Assembly (NCBI GenBank): GCA_028564675.1
Contig: JAOVVO010000216.1
Span: 1-64,000, forward strand
From: Onchocerca lupi
Taxonomy: Eukaryota; Nematoda; Chromadorea; Rhabditida; Onchocercidae
Length of the DNA: 64,000 nucleotides
Direction: 5' to 3'
Both the position numbers and the translations under genes were made by a program. Shown one piece after another: positions 52,479 through 64,000 of the stretch. The first letter of the stretch is position 1. The number at the start of each line of letters is the position of its first letter. Under the pieces are notes generated by a model. The model worked only from the letters and a program-made list of their open reading frames with translations. It did not search any database and was not told where the DNA came from.

Positions 52479-52686
52479 GAGGTGGAGTAGAAAATAACTT
52501 AGTTTGAGAAGACAAGTTTCATTTTCAGGAATATATTGTGAAGAACAAAAACAATGGCAAGATTTTCTATAATCGGAACAGCGTGACAAAGTTCATAGTA
52601 AAGAAATCCGTATTTAAAGGTTACTGCATGAATTAAGTAAGTTAAACTAATCATAAAAGAGATGAACAACAATATATGTACATATT

Positions 52687-55600
52687 TCATGAAAATTCCT
52701 CGGTATTTACAATGCAACTTTTTCTTCTATTAAAAAGAAAACTGAACATACCTACAGAAGATGAAGTTCTAAACTGTTTGAGTCCGGGTGAAGTTGAATA
52801 AACGGTTAGAAATTCATTGGCGATTTTGAGAGAAGGATTCTTTTCTTCAACAATGTTCAAAATTCCGGCATCTGAAGCAACTTTTTAAGGATGTGGTCAA
52901 TATATTAAAATAATAATAATTGTAGTTTTCCCAATAGCGACTGAATATAAATCGAGAAAAAAAAATAATGGAAACTTTTTTTTTTGCGAACGATTAACAA
53001 TGATTGAAGAAAAAAGTCATGAATTCAATTATAATTAACCGATTTCTTGGAATTCATTTTGATCTCGCCTAATATCATCAAGAAATTCCCATGAACCATT
53101 ATCTTCCTCATACGTACGACAATCCATAGCCTCGACTACATTTTTCCACAAAAATTCATTTTTCAAAGTGCCCGCATCTTCAGCAAGAGGTGAAAACTTT
53201 CGCATAAGCGGTGCGATGAAAGATAGCGACCTGAAGATCGTAAATAAATGCTGTTAAGATTGTAATTTTAAGTGATTTTCGCTTTTTCTATTTTCAGTTA
53301 AATGGAAATGAATACAGATTTTAATGTTCCGATTATTTTACAAAAGTGAAGCGATTTCTCCTCAACTTCTGACTTGTAGAACCCTCTTTCAGCTGTTCAA
53401 AAACAGTTATCCTTTAATTCCAAAAAGTCCTATGTCAAATTAATAGGAAATATGCAAGTTTACTTCTCCAAACTACAAGAATCAAATGGAAAATGAGGTT
53501 CGAAAGGCATCATTTCTGTTGGTTTTGCTGGCAAAATATGATTCACATAAACAAGCTGCATAGATCTGAAAATTTCAAAAAATGAAAATTAGAATTTTGA
53601 AAATTTCATTAATTCAACATTAAACTGGACTTAAACTTACAGAATAATATTGATGTTTAAACTAAATTTAGAAATTTCATTAAAGTCATAAACTTTCTGC
53701 TCATTAGCCATATTTGGAAGTGATATGTTATCCGAGTGATGCAGTTATATACCAAAATTGACTTTCGGGAAATTAGAGCATTTACTTGAAAAAATATGAA
53801 AAATAAAATGAACAAAATTTTTGACCAAGAGTAACCAAAAAGAAAAAAAATGACATATTCCACAAAAAAGATCTAATTCTGACCTGCTTATTGTTGCAAA
53901 ACATAAAGACACTGGATGGCTAATACATGATAAGGGCTCTAATGTACTGTGGACAATATGTCCCAGTCCCCAACGATGTATCTTATCCATCTCTGAAAAT
54001 AAATGTCTTAAAGATCTAAATTTGCTTTTCAACTCACATGGAATATTATGTGACGCAATTCTGATTCTATAGGCTTATAAGTCAAATTGATCATTTCTCC
54101 AGAAAAGATTTAAAATACCGATCCTCAATTTATTTGTTGCATCAACATGCTAATGTCAGGCTGCAATGACTCGAATCAATTATTCATCCGACAAATAAAA
54201 AAAAAAAAAAAAAAGAAAGAACGAAAAAAAATAGTGCCTTCTCAGCCTTTCCAGGCTTTTAAAACTTAAAAAAAATATTTCATCATGCTTCAATATCTGT
54301 TATCAGTATAAATAATGATGGATGCTGTTTAGACTGCATTTAATGGAAAAAACAAAATAACATAAAAATTAGTACTAACTTTGCGCTTGTACTATTTCGC
54401 GGTATCGAAAACAAAACGCAACAAGAAAGGCTTGGAAGACAGCATAAAATGTTCCATGTCGGCTTGAACCTGCCGTTGCAGCAGTTGTTCGATCTACCAT
54501 CTCATTCACATAAGTAGTACACCAATGTGACAACACTTCCAACCATTCCATCGCTGTACTGAAAAGACACAGAGACCAAATATCTGACTATAAAATTCGT
54601 TTTGACTTTCAAAATTCCCTTTTTCAGTTAATAATTTTTCTCAATTGGCTACCCATCATCAAGAGTAGCAGAAAAGGATTTTCAAATGATTAAAACACAT
54701 TTATAACACGGCGAAATTGCAAAACGAAACTTTAAAATAAAATGATTTTTTTCAAAATATAGTAAGCACACTGAGAGAACAAATATATGAAAAGAAGACT
54801 ACCTAAGATCAATATATGAAGCACGAGAAAGCATGCTACCAATGTAACAAGCTGCACCCTGCGCTTTTTTCCAGTCATTAGGTGTCTGATTCAATCGTGT
54901 AACGAAACTCCATAGCCAACTCATAAAATCTTTTTGATAACTCTGGAATAAGAAATGAAAAAGTTCATCTAGAAAAAAAAATTATGATTGAGCAAAAATT
55001 TTGCAAAGTAAAAAAAAATAAAAAAATACATTTAAAATGACTGTACCGTATCAAGACTGCAGACATAAAACCAAAGGAAAGATATATTTTTCAAACCGTG
55101 AGCCATTAAAAGATGCTCCTCGAATACAGCTAATAATTCTTTTAATATTTTCTTTTGTTTAGATATTGATGGTAACCAATCACAATCTATAAATCACGAC
55201 TGAAAATTTGTTCAATACGAAAAGTGCTAACTTATGAGAACTCTAATTCCTTAAACAGTAGCTTTTCTGCATCTTATAACTATGGTGAAATGATATACAA
55301 CATAGAGTAGCGAAGTGTGAAATGTGATTTATTCTCTTAAAAATTTTTAAATAACAGAACTCATAGATCAGTTTTTCTAATCATTATAGATCTTTCTCTG
55401 CCACAGAATTGATATTACAAATGTTTGCGAGATAAGGATTAAACTGCCAGAAAATTTCCAAGCATTAAAAGGAAGCATTGCACATACCCATTTCTACCGG
55501 ATTCCTCTGATTGAAAACTTCTGTTATATAATCGAACATAATACACATGCAAGTATCCAGCTTCTTCACCTTATTATCATTATCTTGCACCTCACTAACT

Positions 55601-58600
55601 TTCATTTCATATTCTTCATCCTTAAAAAGACAAAAGAGTGAAAATAGGCGCTTAACAAAAATCATTTATCAATCTTAACTGTTTTCAATTCATATTTGCA
55701 CGTAAAAATCTCTCATCAAAATGTATAATGAAGCTTTTATATACTATATAATAAAAGCATAATGATGCTTTTTCATAATGAATTTTAATCTGCGCGATCT
55801 CAAAACATCAAAAGACAATTTTATACTATTGGATCTGCCCAAACAATGTCTACAGTTTAATCGAAAAATGAATTTTATAGTAAGACTCGGTGTATGGTAA
55901 TAGCAAGTATATACAGATAATCTATACAGAACTCTCTTCGATATTCAAATAAGCCATACTGAATGATCGAAGAATTGTAAAAATGAATATGCTTCTTCTT
56001 AAATGAAAAATCAAATAGCACAAATACATTTATTAAACTAACCAATAAAAATAAATTTAGACCACCGTTATAATTATCCTCTCTCCTGTTTGAATTTTCC
56101 ACCTTCGTTAATATTGCCTAAAATTGCATTTTCGATTTTTCAAACATTAATCTATTCAAATCGACTCGTCAATAATTATTACTTGAAATATACGACAAAT
56201 GAAAATCAAAAAAATTATAAAACTCACATCAAGTTGAGCAAGGCCGTCAATAATGATACGAAAGATATCTGCTCGACATTGCGGGATGTTTTGACATATT
56301 AATACAAGATTTCTTACATAACTAACATATCGAATTGATGGCACCGAATGATGCGGAAAGCGCTGACGAATGATTTTAACGAGACTTTTTGTTGCCCTGA
56401 ATAAATCGACATATTTTTGGTGATATGCATACTTTCAAAGTTACTTTATTTCTGTAAGACTAATATTTATCTTTGTGTCAAAAAAATATGATACTACACG
56501 TCAGCTTCAATCAAGGAAAACACTGCCTGATGAAAGAATAAGAAAATCATGAATATGATAAATGAAGATATGCGAAGATTAAACTGTGAATAGATTATCA
56601 CAGAACATTCAGAAATTAAGAAATAATGACAGAAGGACAATGCGGAAATAAAGATATCCAAGATCTACGAGATCGCAAATATTAAACTGCCCACAAATTT
56701 TAGGAACAGTCAAATTCACTCAACAAATTTCATCGTTTCAGTCACTTCAAGGCAGACATTCATTATCGAACACATCGCTTATATTCATGTTATTTCTGGA
56801 GTCTATTTCGTCTGTCACTGCTATTCATATCAGCGATGTATCCTTTCATCATTTTTAGGAAATTTTATTATGATAAAAACTAATAGTAAGTGGAAAAAAC
56901 TGATTATTAAATACCTACTGGAATAGCTTCTCTTCATGGAGTCTTTATAAGGGATTTTTTTCTTTCAAAAATCCCAAAAAAATATAAGCACTAGCACATC
57001 ATTCGAAGCTAAAATCTAGTAATCTAAAGCGTATGTTAATGCAATCAATGTGAAAACTTACAATGGAAAACACTTTATTATAAATTCTAATCCATCATTC
57101 GCCAAATTATATATACTATCCTGTTCTTCTTCTGTCAGATATAGCGCAAATTCAGCGATATTTCTTTCTATACTGCTATTTTTGCCTTCTGAAATATTGC
57201 ACTAAAATAAAGAACCTAACACAGCTAATTAAACTGAAATAGGATATTAAGAAAAATCTCCACTTTCTCCTTTCTCTTCATATCTTAGATTTTGAACTTC
57301 TATTTATCCTTTGTTCTTGTATCGAAATTCACGAAAAGTAGAAATTGATAAACCTTGATTTTGATCATTAGTAGAAATAGGTTGGATTTTAGCAAGCAGA
57401 TGTTCCACGAAACATCTTATAATCGATTCAGTATGACAAATATATTGCACACCAATATCTCGAAGCAGTTTGACAAACTGAGGCCGGATTTCATTCGGAA
57501 TAAAATGCCATTCAAGCTGCTAAAATGCGTCACATAATCAACGAGGTAGTTTATTTTTAAAATAACTGAAGGAAATTTCTACGTTACATTAAAAAGCCTC
57601 ACCGCGATGTAATTCTGATAACTTTATATGAAGGATGAAAGATAATTCTAAAAAAAAAAAAAAAAAAATGTGTAGTACTGCAAAGAAAAAAGTTCGATAG
57701 TGTCTGAAAGTACAAATCACGCAGCAAATGACATGATAATAATTTACGTCAACGATCTTGGAGTAAGAATATCATCAATAATACTATAAATCCAGAAAGC
57801 ATTATTAAGATATAAACTAACAGCAAATTTCAACACCAGCTTTTTACAACGATGATCAAACAAATGGGCAATGTCCACAAACTGGCGGAGAAAATCGATG
57901 ACAGCTTGTGGTTGCCAATGATTCAAAAAATCAATAGCCTTACATAATTTATTGTATGTAATTAAACCGTCTATGTCCCCCTGAAAGAATTATCAAAATA
58001 ACATAGTTCATATTGCTACCAAAATCAAACTAGTCACTGATACTGCAATGTTTAATTTTACGATTTTTACAACATACCACCTAGTACAGAGGATCTAGCA
58101 CTGAGATCAGCATAATGCCTATTAAAATCACAAATGTTTTTCACTCAACTTTAAAAATGCTTCTAATATAATAAAATTATAAAAATTAAGCAAATGATTT
58201 TGGACTTCATCTTGATGGTTTACTTAAATAAGTATTAGAGTCTAAGTAAATGATTTTGGACTTCATCTTGATAGTTTACTTAAATGAGTATTAGAATCTA
58301 AGTGTTAAATAATCTTCTGGATGTGGTCCATTTAAGATATTATATCTAACAATACCTAGATGATTTTTACGTTTCCTTACAAAGTTTTGCTTTCTTTTTT
58401 CCTCCTGAAAATCTTGACTTGATGACATGCCTCATGCTTAATTTTTCATTTTCAAGATCTTTGGCAACAAATTCAGAATGTTGCTTACAACTAATGGTTG
58501 AATTGCTTTGAAATGTTTCGATATTTTCTAATATTTATCATTTTAATAAATTTTGATGAAAACTTACTGAAAGATAAGTAGTAATAACAGTCTCTCCCGA

Positions 58601-58773
58601 AATTGTTTCCTGCTTAACGTCGTTCGCCATTTCAGCATGACAATCGTTCGAAACAACGCGATAGAAAGCGCTATCTGAGGAAAGAGATACTGTAAAACGA
58701 AAAATATTAGAGTGAAATTTCAGCAAACAAAAGTAACTTCTATATGTTCCACCTAATTCTCTCACTCACCCAT
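52687..58773 (-). CDS. RRN3: RNA polymerase I initiation factor RRN3 / TIF-IA
   Basis: RRN3 bridges RNA polymerase I to promoter-bound factors and is the growth-regulated switch for rRNA synthesis, in the nucleolus. Fourteen exons (minus strand, high to low): 58773-58770, 58689-58568, 57980-57822, 57519-57354, 57188-57062, 56396-56228, 55620-55488, 55186-55047, 54942-54803, 54558-54380, 53992-53884, 53565-53464, 53230-53040, 52871-52687. Phases close; 641 residues against about 650 in human. The HEAT-like fold matches along its length: IDFLRQFVDIAHLF, GAACYIGSMLSRASYIDL and HGTFYAVFQAF, then PFEPHFPFDSCSL and a C-terminal TSPGLKQFRTSSSVG resembling the phosphorylated serine tail of human RRN3. 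Exon 1 codes only ATG plus one base; this start is chosen because it splices in phase. The last exon reads through a GTATGT to a TGA at 52687; an alternative terminal exon cannot be excluded. Convergent with tbc-8. Confidence 0.93.
58187..58298. repeat. 56-bp direct duplication in RRN3 intron 2
   Basis: Units starting TAAG(C/T)AAATGATTTTGGA at 58187 and 58243 are near-identical over 56 bp (two copies, then a short TAAGTG tail). It lies in the intron between RRN3 exons 2 and 3 and leaves splice sites intact. Confidence 0.88.
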
Positions 58774-61333
58774 CTTTGCTCATTCGCCTAACCCAATACG
58801 ATCTTTCAACAATTCATGGGAGTAATACTAGGTCACGCTGTGCTACGTTTCTCTGTTGACCATTATGCAAAATGACCGTTGCTTGCTATCAAATTGATAT
58901 GAATTGTATTTAAGCATGGCCAAATCCAGCTAGTCTATAGAAATTAAAATTTTAACTTTCGTTTGTTCAAAATCTTAAATCTCCGAAAGTTCTTAAATAT
59001 CCATTTATTCGAATAACAGCACTATATCAAATTTTCAAATCAATCTATGAAGAACTTGAAACGCTGAAATGAACAACGAACGTTTACATTTTTATTTGTA
59101 CAAATGATATCCAATTTTTTTTTTTTTTTTGAGAGTATAAGTAAGACTGTTCAAAATTTATTTACATTAAAAATGAATGAAGTAATGAATGGATGGAATG
59201 GAGTAGGAGTAGAAAATGAATGAAGTTTTTTCTTTTCTTTTTTTTTTTTTTTTTTAGTGATTATCAGTGATTTTTTTATTTGATCTGGCAAAATCATTAT
59301 TTCATTGATTTCTTCGTGTCATGAAATATTTCAATTAATTGTAACGATGTTAGTCTGTTTAGTGTAGCGTAAATAATGAAATTAATTTATTCTATTATTT
59401 CTTCTTTGTTTCTCTTTTAGATATTTTTTCTTGGAAAAGTGGAACGAATGATGTTGTTGGAAGTACTAATTATCTCATAATAGCTAGCTCTCAGTTCAAG
59501 AGAAATGCTAATTATCTTATAATCTCGGATCATTCAACATAATAAATATTTTCCTTTTGGCATATTAAAAGTATTTTCCTTTCTTCCCAAAGAAGAAAGT
59601 TTAGTTTGGACAATTCAGAAACTGATAAAGAAGGCTGGTGGAATTATTAAATTAGAACTTTCTTGATCTTTCATGAGAATCCCGATAAAAGAAAGAGAAA
59701 AATTGCATAAAGATTTGATTGAAGATGAGAAAAGTTGCCGAGTCTTTTATATCCATCGTAGGTCACATTCCATATACCGTAACTCAACTTGGAACATTGG
59801 TCGAAAATTGACGAAATCGATTATATAATCATTAAAATTCTAAAGTTCATAAAAATTGATTTGTTTTTATCAGTTGAAATAAATGAACAATTCATTTTTC
59901 AAGAAACATTTTTTTGTTGATACATCGCAGAGAATTAACTCTCCTCATCATCGAGACGAAAGATTTTCGTAATTTTAATTGCAATGTTCGAAAAAAGTTT
60001 GATTCAACTTGATAATTTTGTTGACTGCTAGACATGCCTTCGAAGGTCACGAATTGAATTTTTTTTTTTTTGCTACTTCTTAATACCTAACTAATGACTT
60101 ACATTTTTCTTATATAGATAGATGTAACTATTGACTGTTCGGTTGATGATATCCAAAAGACAGTTTAATTTCGGTAATTCGATTAAAACTGGTTCAAGAG
60201 CATCATTCTCGATCAAATAATGAAGATATCAAACTTTTTCTTTTGTTCTTAAATTATTTGAAATGAAATGTGGAGTTCAGACCACAAATCAAATTGATCT
60301 TCTCGATGCTTCCAAAATGAAATATTATTTGAAAGAGTATAATGTAAAATGGAATAAAAAGAAAAATATTTATTAGAGTTTAAACAGGAATGGCAAAATG
60401 AAAATCGGCCGATAATGAATTATTCCTTCTGTTTGGTGCTTCATCTGGAATAAAATTACAAAAAAAAAAAAAAAAAAAAATGAAAAATGTCATTCATTAG
60501 TCTGTCAACAACTTGATATCATTGGTGTTCTTTTTTCTCATGCGTCCAAATAAAGACATTAATTAGCTTCTAGAAAAATAATTAAAATGTTAATCAGACT
60601 GGAATTGCTTAACGCGAACATGAAAGCGATTTCTGAATTTCAGTTAACGTAAACATGAGATTAATTTCGAAATTTTATACATGTACATGATAACATGTCA
60701 AGTCCCACACTTATGCAACAAATTGATTATTGTCAAGATGATCAGATAGAAGGAATATTGTAAACATAGTTTTATATATCGCGAAAAACATAGTTGTAAC
60801 GCATAGTTTTATAATTCAAATCAGCACTGACAAAAATAAGTGAAAGAAAGGTAAGAGAAAGCAATGAAACTAAAGAAAAAATAAAAAAGTAAAAAAATTG
60901 ATCAAAACTGATCACATAGCTCAAACAATAACATTTCTTCCATTTTTCTTTGAAAAAACTTACCAAATAACTTACTAAGTTTTTTTTTTTCTTTTTCTTT
61001 TTTACTGAAAAAACTTCCTGTTTGTGATAAATATGAAGTGGGATTTGAAATTAAGAACAAAACTAGTGAAATTTATGTGATACTATCAATAGGATTATTT
61101 GCAAACAAGATGGAAATAGAGAGGATTAATATAATTTACAACATTTTATATAGCAAATCCCTAAAAGATAGAAATAACATTTGTTTAAGAAAACTTTAAT
61201 TCTGAAAATTTAATTTATCCTTATTTGTTGAACAGTCTTGCAGCTTACTATATTGAGAATTACCGTAATCCTCGGTACGATACATTTGCGATATGTTCCT
61301 TCTTCTAAAAGATGCACATTACTTTAAAGTTAA

Positions 61334-61401
61334 AGTATACGTAATTCGGAATTCGATTGTTAAACAATTGTCAAATAATTGAATTTCGAATTACGTATAC
61401 T
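61334..61401 (+). other. 68-nt hairpin with a 28-bp stem
   Basis: Left arm 61334-61361 (AGTATACGTAATTCGGAATT...) and right arm 61374-61401 pair over 28 positions around a 12-base loop. The only three mismatches are G opposite T, so a plus-strand transcript would form an unbroken stem with three G-U pairs, whereas the minus-strand RNA would have A-C mismatches. The size is that of a microRNA precursor, but the sequence matches no microRNA that I know; a foldback-element origin is equally possible. Confidence 0.5.
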
Positions 61402-62418
61402 GTTCATCTAAGTATCTAAAATACTTCACAATTTTTCTGACAATTTCTTTCCTCTTTAGTAACTGAACAGTATGGCATGACTGAAACAGTTCAAGTACCA
61501 TTAGATATGAGCCAAATACAGGTCATCTCAATTCATAACACATAGACCAATTATGGTACTATATTGATCAATGTTGACAATTATTAATTATCTTATCATT
61601 TTGTATTTATTATCTGTTATTAATTATTGCAAGTTTATCATATACTACCATCTTGCATATCTTGATAATGAGAGATACCAATGCCATCGGGAAAGGAAGA
61701 TAGATGATAAGTAAAAAATGATAAGATAATGAGAATATCAGTAGGAAAAGAAGGATCAAACAAGGGATAGTAATAAGTAAGACTACTTTAGAGAACATCA
61801 AAAGTTTATTCTCCTTTTTCTTCAGATGCATTTTAGGATTAGAATTGTAAATGTAGCATTTTTATCTTCAAGATTCTTTCCGAAATGTTTTTTTTTTTCA
61901 TAATAGTATGGTAGTCTGTATCTTTTAATTTAATACTCTTAAACCAAAGTTATGCTGTCACTTTTTGTAATTCTGATCATCTGATCATTTTTATTGATAT
62001 TTTTCCTGAATGAAGAATACATAGAAATAAGTCTACCATATATCAGGAGAGGTCCATCTGAATATTTTATCGAATGAGAATTATTCATATCAATTATTCC
62101 TCTGTTTTAATTAGCAATTTATATCAATTAAAATGTCATATCATCTTTTGCAATTTCTTGACTCAATCAAAGTAAAGAAATTTGAAAAAAACTCGAATAA
62201 TTGAGAAATCCAACTAAAAAATCAGTATTTTTGAATTCAGTGTAAAATAAAGAAAAAACAACCATTACTGGAATAGGATATGTTTTGGAATTATCAGTTA
62301 TTATCAGGACACCCTTTACTTTAACCTTTTTCTAAGTTATATATTTTCCCTTTCCCAAGGTATTCCAGACCATTGTAAGAGATAAAAATGAATGTCTAAC
62401 AAAGAAATCATACAGATC

Positions 62419-62514
62419 ATACTGTAACTTATCACTGCCAATATACTGTAGGCTACCACGGTCGGTATACTGTAAGCTAGCTTTGTCAATATACTGTAGG
62501 CTACTATTGATAAT
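62419..62514. repeat. 24-bp tandem array, four copies
   Basis: ATACTGTA recurs at 62419, 62443, 62467 and 62491 at exact 24-bp steps, with diverged bodies (GGCTAC, AGCTAG). On the minus strand it creates an eight-residue periodic frame (VAYSI...), judged an artefact of the repeat. Confidence 0.87.
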
Positions 62515-62714
62515 TTAGCCATGTGCCGTTAATAATACCTATGCCTACATTAGACGAAGTATACTTTATCATGATTTTATCACTAATTCTTCGGAAGTGA
62601 TGATTAGGGATAACTGTTGTGAGAGCAATCCCAGCTTTGTGTAAGGTAAGCCATAAATGTACTTCTATTTTTGCATGAAAAAATCGAGAAAAAACAAACA
62701 TTTATCAATCAGCA

Positions 62715-62762
62715 AACAAAATACATTATCAGAAATTTAACAAAATACATTATCAGAAATTT
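62715..62762. repeat. 24-bp direct duplication
   Basis: AACAAAATACATTATCAGAA(ATTT) occurs twice in direct succession at 62715 and 62739, without change. Non-coding. Confidence 0.88.
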
Positions 62763-62922
62763 TATCATTCTTAGCAGTGTGTGTTAGAAAAATTATAACA
62801 AAATTAAAAGCTGAATATATTCAGTTATTTTCAGAATCATAAAAAAGAAGAAAATCGATGTTTGATGAAGGTAGTAATTCTAACATTTCTTTTCTCCTTA
62901 CTCAGGTTTGAGACTTATTCAG

Positions 62923-63088
62923 TATCGCCTTGGTGATGTTATCAAAGTTATTTTCTGGATATGAATATGGACTTAATAAGTTACGAATACTTTTACCAAA
63001 TATATTTGAACGGCAATCAAATATTCGTAACTTTTTATGTCGTATTCTGAAGTTTGTCAAATTTCATCGTTACAAAACAAAATTCTAG
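62923..63088 (+). CDS. Candidate terminal exon overlapping an inverted repeat (low confidence)
   Basis: After CTTATTCAG a frame of about 54 codons runs to TAG (VMLSKLFSGYEYGLNKLRI then LLPNIFERQSNIRNFLCRI). No family is recognised. A perfect 12-bp inverted repeat (AAGTTACGAATA at 62978-62989 and its complement at 63022-63033) lies inside it, which argues that the segment may be structural or repeat-derived rather than coding. Confidence 0.17.
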
Positions 63089-64000
63089 ATTATGCAAGAT
63101 TCCATCATGAAAATTCGAAAATGTTAACGATGAATGAACGAATCGAAACACAGCACCACAATGATGGAAATAAATGGAAAGGAAGTAATACGTTAGATAA
63201 GAAATGATCAGTTGAAATCAAAAAAGATCGATATATATCGAAAGATTGGCGCGTAATCATGAAAATACAAAATATATATGGAAGATATCAGTCTAGATCA
63301 TGATCAGTACAGATCATGATCAATAAGATCATAATCTATATACTATTCATATATTTTCTAATGATCTATAAGATTCATATGATCATTGTAAAGTTAAAGA
63401 TGATAGGATTTCTAGGTATGAGAATAGGCCAAGAAATGAATTGAAATTCTTTAATCAATAAAGAAATATATTATAAAATTCAAATTTATCTCCAATGTAA
63501 GATAATTGCAGAAGTATTCTCATATTCGACGGTGGTTTACTATCTTTCCCCAAAATTATCAGCATTTACAAATCAGATCTATTCAGTTCTAGTTACTTAT
63601 GGCCCTAAAAATGCTAGTAAACTTTGTTTTCTTTTCAAACTTTTTCTCGTACAGTCACTCCCTTGTGATTTATTTTCTTAATCGATTTATGGCAATGTGT
63701 GAACTGAATTAAATGATTATCAACTAGATCGATTATCAATGATTATCAACAGATCTATCCATGACTATCATCCGGGATCTAACCGGATAAGTTTTCATCA
63801 GTCTTTCGGCTGCTATTTTCCTAGACTGCAAGAAAACAGCTTAAAAGATAGTCGAATTTCTTATGTTCGGTTGAACCTAATTTACTATTTACAACGGAGT
63901 CATATACCTTCTTGAAAAATCCTTCACATAAATTCGGGATTCATTCTTATTATTTTATTCCAGATATTAGGGATATTAATCAAGGAAAAGATTTGAATAT

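Larger units (their letters stand above)
48026..52686. other. Region between the convergent tbc-8 and RRN3 genes
   Basis: The first 0.6 kb is the tbc-8 3' flank with a long inverted repeat. From 48.6 to 50.1 kb I see nothing but AT-rich DNA. From about 50.1 kb the sequence is less AT-rich and holds a 39-bp minisatellite, a short hairpin (51026-51065), two candidate exons and an A30-class run near 51140-51172. No recognised gene. Confidence 0.55.
58774..64000. other. Upstream flank of RRN3 and intergenic region to the window end
   Basis: No recognisable gene. Immediately upstream of the RRN3 ATG there is a less AT-rich 100 bp that may be its promoter. The rest contains A/T runs, a strong hairpin at 61334-61401, 24-bp repeats at 62419-62514 and 62715-62762, GATC-rich palindromes near 63230-63340 and one weak candidate exon at 62923-63088. 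Open frames at 60772-60966, 61610-61831, 62337-62522 and 62504-62701 are repeat- or composition-driven. Confidence 0.55.

Noticed and set aside
56041..56102. Possible extra RRN3 exon (VENSNRREDNYNG)
   Set aside because: Exons 6 and 7 already join in phase; the segment lacks a good acceptor and has no counterpart in the family.
57748..57821. Extension of RRN3 exon 3 to IDDILTPRSLT
   Set aside because: The earlier GTTAGT donor after KFA puts exon 4 in phase and aligns the conserved Trp of RRN3; the extension has the wrong phase for exon 4.
1..64000. CRISPR-like or bacterial features
   Set aside because: The repeats are contiguous tandem arrays without regular unique spacers, and the window is intron-rich eukaryotic DNA.

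Overview
Nuclear DNA of a nematode, very probably a filarial (spirurid) species. The base composition is extremely AT-rich with very many A/T homopolymers. Genes are cut into many short exons with TTTCAG-type acceptors and small introns. The best gene matches are worm-type proteins: a FOZI-1 zinc-finger/FH2 fusion, known to me from Caenorhabditis, and a TBC-8/SGSM-type RUN-TBC protein. There is no sign of a bacterial, plasmid or viral replicon. The assignment to filariae is inference; nematode is well supported.

Layout. (1) 1-16562: gene-poor upstream DNA with two G-quadruplex candidates, short tandem duplications, an SL1-like 15-mer and a few weak candidate exons. (2) 16563-23327 (+): a 15-exon fozi-1 orthologue, 825 residues as modelled. 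(3) 26393-27684 (+): a second, three-exon gene that repeats the front half of fozi-1 (polyQ, two zinc fingers, LMKQCFP block) and stops before any FH2 domain. It is an FH2-less tandem paralogue and the most novel gene-level object here. (4) 27685-36185: AT-rich intergenic DNA. (5) 36186-48025 (+): a 20-exon tbc-8 (RUN + TBC Rab GAP), 936 residues as modelled. Its introns hold tandem duplications that begin inside exons and run across the 5' splice site, a dense TGCATG cluster and a foldback element. (6) 48026-52686: a long inverted repeat, a 39-bp minisatellite and some possibly coding but unrecognised stretches. (7) 52687-58773 (-): a 14-exon RRN3/TIF-IA gene, 641 residues, convergent with tbc-8. 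(8) 58774-64000: intergenic DNA with a well-formed 28-bp-stem hairpin and several 24-bp-period arrays.

The genes do not form one pathway: fozi-1 and its paralogue are predicted nuclear fate regulators, tbc-8 acts on Rab-controlled secretory traffic, and RRN3 is the RNA polymerase I initiation factor. Gene models were built by hand: reading frame and phase close across every exon junction, and the total lengths are multiples of three. One tbc-8 junction (exon 10/11) needs a non-GT donor, and the 3' end of RRN3 rests on read-through to a stop. Boundaries of short exons may be off by a few bases.
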